DNA of 64,000 nt, taken from Ogataea parapolymorpha DL-1. Lineage: Eukaryota > Ascomycota > Pichiomycetes > Pichiales > Pichiaceae. The stretch is taken from NCBI RefSeq assembly GCF_000187245.1, contig NC_027861.1, forward strand, positions 372,001-436,000, written 5' to 3'. The notes beneath the pieces were generated by a model. That model did no database searches. It was given only the letters and a program-made list of their open reading frames with translations, and was not told where the DNA came from. This document shows, one piece after another, positions 59,158 through 64,000 of this stretch (position 1 is its first letter; every line of letters begins with the position of its first letter). Both the position numbers and the translations under genes were made by a program.

Positions 59158-60813
59158 TTAGAGAAGCCAAGACAACACCTTATCGAACTTACTGTCAGGT
59201 TTGATCTTGGAGTTTTGCATTCTCTCATAATACTCCTCCTCATGATGCTCAATTTCCTTCAAGCCAGTGGTCAAGTCAGCTGTTGCAGGATTAACAAACT
59301 TGGTTTTCTTAATAATCTTCCAGCTCAGGAAAATTGCGATGTTCAGGAAGAACATCAAGTAGTAGTAAAGGAACGAATCGACATCAAAAGAAGGAATGAA
59401 AGCAAATGTTCCCAGGAAAGCAATAATCAAGAATGTGACGATAAGCCCAAAAATAGCGGGAAATGGTTGCAACTTGGTGACCCATGTCTGCAAAGGTAGA
59501 GATAACCGATCCAAACCCTGAGCCTTACAGGCTCTGTAAAACCCAAGGTAAACAATCATCATGTAGAAGTAGTTGAGAACTTGAGCACCTGTTGTCAAAT
59601 TAATCAACCAGTTCAGAGCAACCGAAGCCGAGCTTCCAAGTTGTAGAAGCGATAGGCACGCAAAACACGTTGATAGTGCCAAACCCACAATCGGAACCCC
59701 ACTTTCTGTCGTTATGCTAAAGAATTTTGGAGCAAGGCCTCTCTTGGCGAGGGCGAACATGGATCTGGACCCGCAATACATGTATGAGTTTCCAGCAGAG
59801 TAGGAGGACAGCATACACAGAACGTTGACAATATGAGGCAGCACCCTGATGTTCAAGTTTCTCATTGCGATGACGTAAGGTGAGACATTAGCACCAGCGG
59901 CACCTTCCGCAACAGCATTGACTAATGTAGGGTCATTGTGTTTCAGGACAATGCCAACACAAAGCGATCCAAACACGTAGAAGAAAAGCAGTCTGAAAAT
60001 AATACTTTTGAATGCGACTGCCATGGTTTTCCTTGGGTTTTCAGCTTCACCTGCAACCATACCCAAATACTCTGGAGCAGCCTGACTGAACACTGCCTTC
60101 GCGTATGCAGACCAGAAAGCGTTCGCTCTGTTTCCAAGATACTTAGGAAAAGCATCGTCGTAGTTTCCAAAATTACGGAAACCATATCTGTCGTGGTTTG
60201 GGTTTCCACCCAACATTGTGACGAGGGTAAATAGCATCAATCCGACCGCAAGGATGACCTTTCCGATGGATAAGAAAAACTCAGATTCTCCATACCATCT
60301 CACAGCAAAGATGTTCAAGATGACGTAGGAAACAATCATCGGAACAATCGATGCCGCTGCCGAATAGTCTTCTGTCCAGAAATGTATCATACTATTAACG
60401 GATGTCACTTCAAATGGAACATAGAGAGCCATGAGCAGGTAAAAGTTGTATCCAAAGCAGGCCTCCAAGGCGGGATCAACGAAACGTCCAGCGTGCGTGA
60501 TAAAAGGCGAGTCAACAGGAAGGTAACAGACAACTTCTCCTATCGAAACAGTGACGATATACATCACAAAAGCATGGAGCACGAATGCCACCAAGAGATT
60601 TCCTGGTCCACCCGTGGACAAGGAAGCTCCAATAGTGACAAACATTGCTGTGCCGACGGATCCTCCGATACTGATAAGATCGATGTGACGACGACGTAAC
60701 CTTCGAACCGTGTGACCATCTGCGACAAATTTAGATTTCTTCTGATGTTGGTCCTCTATTGAAGTGACCTCGAGAGCTTCGACGGTTGGGCTCTGTTTCG
60801 TTGTGAACTTCAT
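59158..60813 (-). CDS. Amino acid permease of the YAT family
   Basis: A 551-residue plasma membrane permease with 12 helices. RRRHIDLISIGGSVGTAMFVTIGASLSTGGPG is the first-helix signature of the fungal amino acid permeases, and EYLGMVAGEAENPRKTM is the conserved loop. The N-terminus is Lys-rich, as expected for ubiquitin control, and the C-terminus is long and charged. The helix-3 region (FVDPALEACFGYNFYLLMALYVPFEVT) differs from Gap1. Its substrate cannot be read from the sequence; S-adenosylmethionine, proline and dicarboxylic acid permeases are all related. Divergent from SPT10 over 388 bases. Confidence 0.88.
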   Translation of the reverse strand: MKFTTKQSPTVEALEVTSIEDQHQKKSKFVADGHTVRRLRRRHIDLISIGGSVGTAMFVTIGASLSTGGPGNLLVAFVLHAFVMYIVTVSIGEVVCYLPVDSPFITHAGRFVDPALEACFGYNFYLLMALYVPFEVTSVNSMIHFWTEDYSAAASIVPMIVSYVILNIFAVRWYGESEFFLSIGKVILAVGLMLFTLVTMLGGNPNHDRYGFRNFGNYDDAFPKYLGNRANAFWSAYAKAVFSQAAPEYLGMVAGEAENPRKTMAVAFKSIIFRLLFFYVFGSLCVGIVLKHNDPTLVNAVAEGAAGANVSPYVIAMRNLNIRVLPHIVNVLCMLSSYSAGNSYMYCGSRSMFALAKRGLAPKFFSITTESGVPIVGLALSTCFACLSLLQLGSSASVALNWLINLTTGAQVLNYFYMMIVYLGFYRACKAQGLDRLSLPLQTWVTKLQPFPAIFGLIVTFLIIAFLGTFAFIPSFDVDSFLYYYLMFFLNIAIFLSWKIIKKTKFVNPATADLTTGLKEIEHHEEEYYERMQNSKIKPDSKFDKVLSWLL

Positions 60814-61201
60814 TTTGGCGCACGATTTAATGAGCGGAGGAGATCTGATTTATATGGCAGATGGCTATATTTTGCACAGCTTATCTCTACATTTTCGATA
60901 ATAGTGCAGTCTTTATCTACAAAACCCTCATGCATGTTGAGCATGATAACGATTTTTAGATAAAAGAAGAGTTCCAGTCACGCCCTGTAAAAATGCATGT
61001 TTATGTAACTTATTGATGGAGCCAAACTTAGCAAGATACGCGTAGGTACGCTTCAGTGTCGGATAATCTGGATTTGTCACAAAATAAATTCTACGGCATT
61101 GCCCTTTTAGTCGCACTTCCCGGGAAATTTATGCCAAACCAATCGATCAGTCTAAGATTTTCTTTTCGCGTAAAAGTTGTCACTGGCATAGTATCTCCCA
61201 A
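60814..61201. promoter_or_regulatory. Divergent promoter region, amino acid permease / SPT10
   Basis: 388 bases with GATAA/TTATC words (GATAACG at 60945, TTATCT at about 60882), the kind bound by nitrogen-regulated GATA factors that control permeases. TTATATGG lies about 40 bases upstream of the permease ATG. No gene recognised. Confidence 0.4.
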
Positions 61202-62713
61202 ATGGGTGGTTTTAATAACGTTATCTTATCTAACAGTCACTTTGTTCCTCATTACAATGTCTCCACTGGTATTGAGCGCCTTACTGTGTTGCTGAAAGAT
61301 AAAGAGACAACGGCAACGATCTATCCTATCTTTTCGCCTGATGATTTGCCATTTGAGCTTTTACGATTTTTAACGCAGGAATACAATGATGAGATTGCTA
61401 GGGGAGACACTCAACCGTTCTTTGAGCCTTTGACAATCGACGAGTTCAGGGATTACTGGCTTGGTCAGTTTGCTGCTGTAATGGTGTTGGGGGACGACCC
61501 AACTTTGGACACTTCGTGGTCGCACAAGGAGTGGGCCAAGAGATGTCTAGGGACATTTTTCATTAAAGCAAGTTATCCAGGCAGATGCGCACATGTGGCA
61601 ACAGCAAACATACTTGTGAATGCGGGTATTAGAGAAAAAGGTATAGGCAGAATTTTGGCTGAATGTTTCCTTGCATGGGCTCCAAAGCTAAGCTACACGT
61701 ATGCGATGATGGAGCTTATTTTTGAAACGAACGCCCCGGCAAAAACTGTCTTGGAGAGCCTTCATTTCAAAAAGATCGGGCGAATTAAGGGCTGTGGACT
61801 ACTCAAAAGTAATAAAGACTCCTTGATAGATGCTATCACTTATGGTCGAGAGTTAGATCCCCCCGAGACCAAGACTGACCACAATTCAAAATATGAGAAA
61901 ATTCGAGACTTCATTCTCACAAGAAAGTATCCAGATGATGCAGATCGGCAGGAAAAGTCCCGACTAAGAGCTCTCGCTTCTCACTATACCGTGGAAAATG
62001 GTCACTTGTACTTAAAAGGAAAAGAGGTCATCATGACACAGAAGGAGCAGCTTCGAATTACCAAAGATGCACACGAACGTGGCCACATCGGAATCAACAA
62101 GACAACGTCTTATTTGTGCGATAGGTATCACTGGCCAAAAATCAAAGAGATGGTGACTCAAGTCGTGAAAGCTTGCCCAGAGTGCAAGGATCCAACCCTA
62201 ATATCTTTAAAAAGATCGGAAGTCCCGACACCGAAGCTGCGAACAAAATCGCCAAGGCAGCAGTATATTCACCACCAGTCGCCCAATACTTTATCGCAGC
62301 AGTTACCGGACATTGCTCACATATATCAGAACACACATATTGATTCGTCTAACCCTCTCAATGATATTTTGGCGGGCTCCGGAATCTCGGATGTCGTTGA
62401 AATGGTTCAGCGACAACATCGCCATATACAAGAGCCTCATCAAAACCATACATTCGCGGACTATGCATCTCATTATCATCCAAATATAACCTCCAATTTC
62501 CACTACAACTCGCCTGGCGATCATTCAGAAACCCCTACTCCTGCAGACTCTCAAAATTTGCGGTATAAAACCCCTAATTCGATTCCCATTGATCCGGCTG
62601 TTACTAAGTCACATAACCAAGGCTCTAATGATGGTTCAGATGTTGCAGCCTCTTCCGAGATAGACATGGCTCGAGCATTGCTCAATAGTGGACAAGGACA
62701 ACCCAGAAATTAA
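61202..62713 (+). CDS. SPT10: Histone gene activator Spt10 (GNAT domain plus integrase-type zinc finger)
   Basis: A 503-residue protein with a GNAT acetyltransferase-like domain (about 60-215: ANILVNAGIREKGIGRILAECFL holds the acetyl-CoA loop). A retroviral-integrase-type H2C2 zinc finger follows at about 270-325 (HERGHIGINKTTSYLCDRYHW, ending CPEC). This combination is characteristic of Spt10, where the zinc finger binds paired sites in core histone promoters. The C-terminal 180 residues are Pro/His/Asn-rich and unconserved. Yeast Spt10 has 640 residues. The zinc finger is shared with Ty integrases, but no transposon surrounds it. Confidence 0.88.
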   Translation: MGGFNNVILSNSHFVPHYNVSTGIERLTVLLKDKETTATIYPIFSPDDLPFELLRFLTQEYNDEIARGDTQPFFEPLTIDEFRDYWLGQFAAVMVLGDDPTLDTSWSHKEWAKRCLGTFFIKASYPGRCAHVATANILVNAGIREKGIGRILAECFLAWAPKLSYTYAMMELIFETNAPAKTVLESLHFKKIGRIKGCGLLKSNKDSLIDAITYGRELDPPETKTDHNSKYEKIRDFILTRKYPDDADRQEKSRLRALASHYTVENGHLYLKGKEVIMTQKEQLRITKDAHERGHIGINKTTSYLCDRYHWPKIKEMVTQVVKACPECKDPTLISLKRSEVPTPKLRTKSPRQQYIHHQSPNTLSQQLPDIAHIYQNTHIDSSNPLNDILAGSGISDVVEMVQRQHRHIQEPHQNHTFADYASHYHPNITSNFHYNSPGDHSETPTPADSQNLRYKTPNSIPIDPAVTKSHNQGSNDGSDVAASSEIDMARALLNSGQGQPRN

Positions 62714-62851
62714 TTATGCAGGGATTTCTATGTAATGTAATAATAAAGTATAATTACACCGGAGAAAAAAAAATAAGCTAAATTTACTTTCTGGGAATAG
62801 CTCCAAAGTGAAACATGAGTATATAGCATCACGTTACGAGAAAACGGAAGT

Positions 62852-64000
62852 ATGAGAAGACAAACATTAAGACCGATGTCTGGCCGAAGCCTTTCCGTGC
62901 AAAGTGATATGTTTGGTACCAAAACGTTCTGGTTCAAAGCACGAAAACGAATATACCACGTTCAAGCCAAACTAGGACCAATAGTAAGAAAATTGATTCC
63001 CAACTTCTTGGTAGCACATTACACATATATCGTATTTTGGTGCATAATTGGCTCCATTTTGATATACCCAAAGAAGAACATCAAATACATTGATGCTTTG
63101 TTTTTCGCTGCAGGAGCGTCGACCCAAGCGGGACTGAATACCGTGGACACGAATAATCTGAGCTTATACCAACAGATAGTTATTTACTGTGTGACCATGT
63201 TGACAACTCCAATATTCATCCACTCGGCCATCGTGTTTTTGAGGCTTTTCTGGTTCGAGAAATCATTTGATGACATTAAGGAAAAGTCAATGCAAAATTT
63301 CAAGATGCGTCGATCCGCAACTCTCGCTCAGTTCAGAACACAGACAATGGATACTTCTAGGAGTATACATCAAAACAGAACCAATACCACTGGCTTTCAC
63401 AATAAAGATTACAATACTCACAATGCTTCTGAGGATCTAGGTACAAGACTGAACAAACTCAATCAACAGCAACAAGTAGAGGACCGAGAGCACAAATTAG
63501 ACAAAATATTTGAAGATGAGTATACTGTTCCTATGTCCTCTAGTTCAGGTGGATCTCCAGAGACAAAGAACCATGAGAAAGGTCAAGATATAGAGCTAGC
63601 TGATCTTTACGCATCCCACGATTACCCAACGGACATGGGTGGCGTGGTACATTACAGCGAGCCCAGTGACGAAGAGGGTGAGCAAGAAGTTCAAGTTCCC
63701 GAGACACGGTCGAGAGATATCAAGTTTGTGGACTTACCAAAGCCACCCAACAAAAGAAGGAATAAGGATGTCGAGCCACGTGATCTATATATGTCCATTT
63801 CTATGATGCAACAACAAAGAGATAATAATATTGCAGAGGACGAATCTGGGCCGGCACTAGTTATACAAGGCCCTGCAGAAAGGACGGGAAGCAAGCTCCC
63901 GGGCCATATTAGCCGCCATGAGAAGGAAATGAAACGCAAACAGCTGAAGAAAATCAAAAAAATGGAGAAAATGCAAGACGAACACCCATCCGCTTTTTCA
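62852..64000 (+). CDS. TRK1: High-affinity potassium transporter Trk1, 5' part
   Basis: An open frame of 383 codons that runs off the window. The first 130 residues hold the first membrane-pore-membrane unit: RKLIPNFLVAHYTYIVFWC, then the P-loop LFFAAGASTQAGLNTVD with its selectivity-filter Gly, then a second helix with TTPIFIHSAIVF. This matches fungal Trk1 closely. The remaining 250 residues are the long hydrophilic cytosolic loop that is typical of fungal Trk proteins before the second unit. The start ATG at 62852 is supported by the family N-terminus. The missing part should encode three more such units. Confidence 0.93.
   Translation, partial: MRRQTLRPMSGRSLSVQSDMFGTKTFWFKARKRIYHVQAKLGPIVRKLIPNFLVAHYTYIVFWCIIGSILIYPKKNIKYIDALFFAAGASTQAGLNTVDTNNLSLYQQIVIYCVTMLTTPIFIHSAIVFLRLFWFEKSFDDIKEKSMQNFKMRRSATLAQFRTQTMDTSRSIHQNRTNTTGFHNKDYNTHNASEDLGTRLNKLNQQQQVEDREHKLDKIFEDEYTVPMSSSSGGSPETKNHEKGQDIELADLYASHDYPTDMGGVVHYSEPSDEEGEQEVQVPETRSRDIKFVDLPKPPNKRRNKDVEPRDLYMSISMMQQQRDNNIAEDESGPALVIQGPAERTGSKLPGHISRHEKEMKRKQLKKIKKMEKMQDEHPSAFS

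Noticed and set aside
62060..62190. Retrotransposon integrase fragment (H2C2 zinc finger)
   Set aside because: The zinc finger is part of an intact gene behind a GNAT domain, the known Spt10 arrangement. No LTRs or other pol sequence surround it.

Overview
The window looks like a nuclear chromosome segment of an ascomycete budding yeast. Gene density is very high, most genes are uninterrupted, and neighbouring genes are often separated by tens of bases. The few introns carry yeast-type splice signals (GTAAGT or GTATGT, a CTAAC-core branch site, AG). Codon 50 of the histone H4 gene is CTG at a position that is leucine in known H4, so CTG is read as Leu and the CUG-Ser/Ala clades are unlikely. 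Gene content and style fit a Komagataella (Pichia pastoris)-like methylotrophic yeast. The genus is an inference; no search was possible.

Layout. 1-9 kb: an SP-RING SUMO-ligase-like protein, a small secreted protein, the Set3-complex subunit SNT1 and the replication licensing ATPase CDC6. 9-16 kb: a DUF3445 haem-oxidase-like membrane protein, a Zn2Cys6 regulator divergent from an AVT vacuolar amino acid transporter, and a Lag1-type ceramide synthase. 16-24 kb: cyclin C (SSN8), a noncoding gene identified here as RNase MRP RNA (NME1), ICE2, UTP25, a hidden intron-bearing KSH1, SIW14 and AIM19. 24-34 kb: the divergent histone H3/H4 pair, a second small secreted protein, NADP isocitrate dehydrogenase, a Gln-rich FAR1/WRKY-GCM1-type factor, a DMT transporter, GYP6 and NSP1. 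34-47 kb: GPM1, a large mitochondrial-type protein, COX6, myosin II (MYO1, one intron), ILV6, a Tag1-like protein and DPH5. 47-64 kb: TAH18, a KpsF/GutQ-like sugar-phosphate isomerase, BEM1, PET127, a GH72 glucanosyltransferase, AIM21 and NTF2 (each with an intron), dynactin p25-like, an amino acid permease, SPT10 and the 5' part of TRK1.

Functional links. SPT10 is the known activator of core histone genes, and H3/H4 lie in the same window. NTF2 binds FxFG nucleoporins and NSP1 is one. MYO1, BEM1, AIM21 and the GH72 enzyme all serve polarity, actin or cell wall growth. ICE2, the ceramide synthase and KSH1 belong to the early secretory pathway.

Most notable observations: (1) a 32-nt intron in AIM21, and an intron directly after the ATG of KSH1; (2) RNase MRP RNA supported by P1, P4 and P8 pairings; (3) two essential genes, CDC6 and NSP1, each broken by one surplus A in an A run; (4) two distant small secreted proteins that share an ungapped motif; (5) an SP-RING whose two halves are separated by about 59 extra residues. 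No tRNA, rRNA, transposon, CRISPR array or centromere was recognised.
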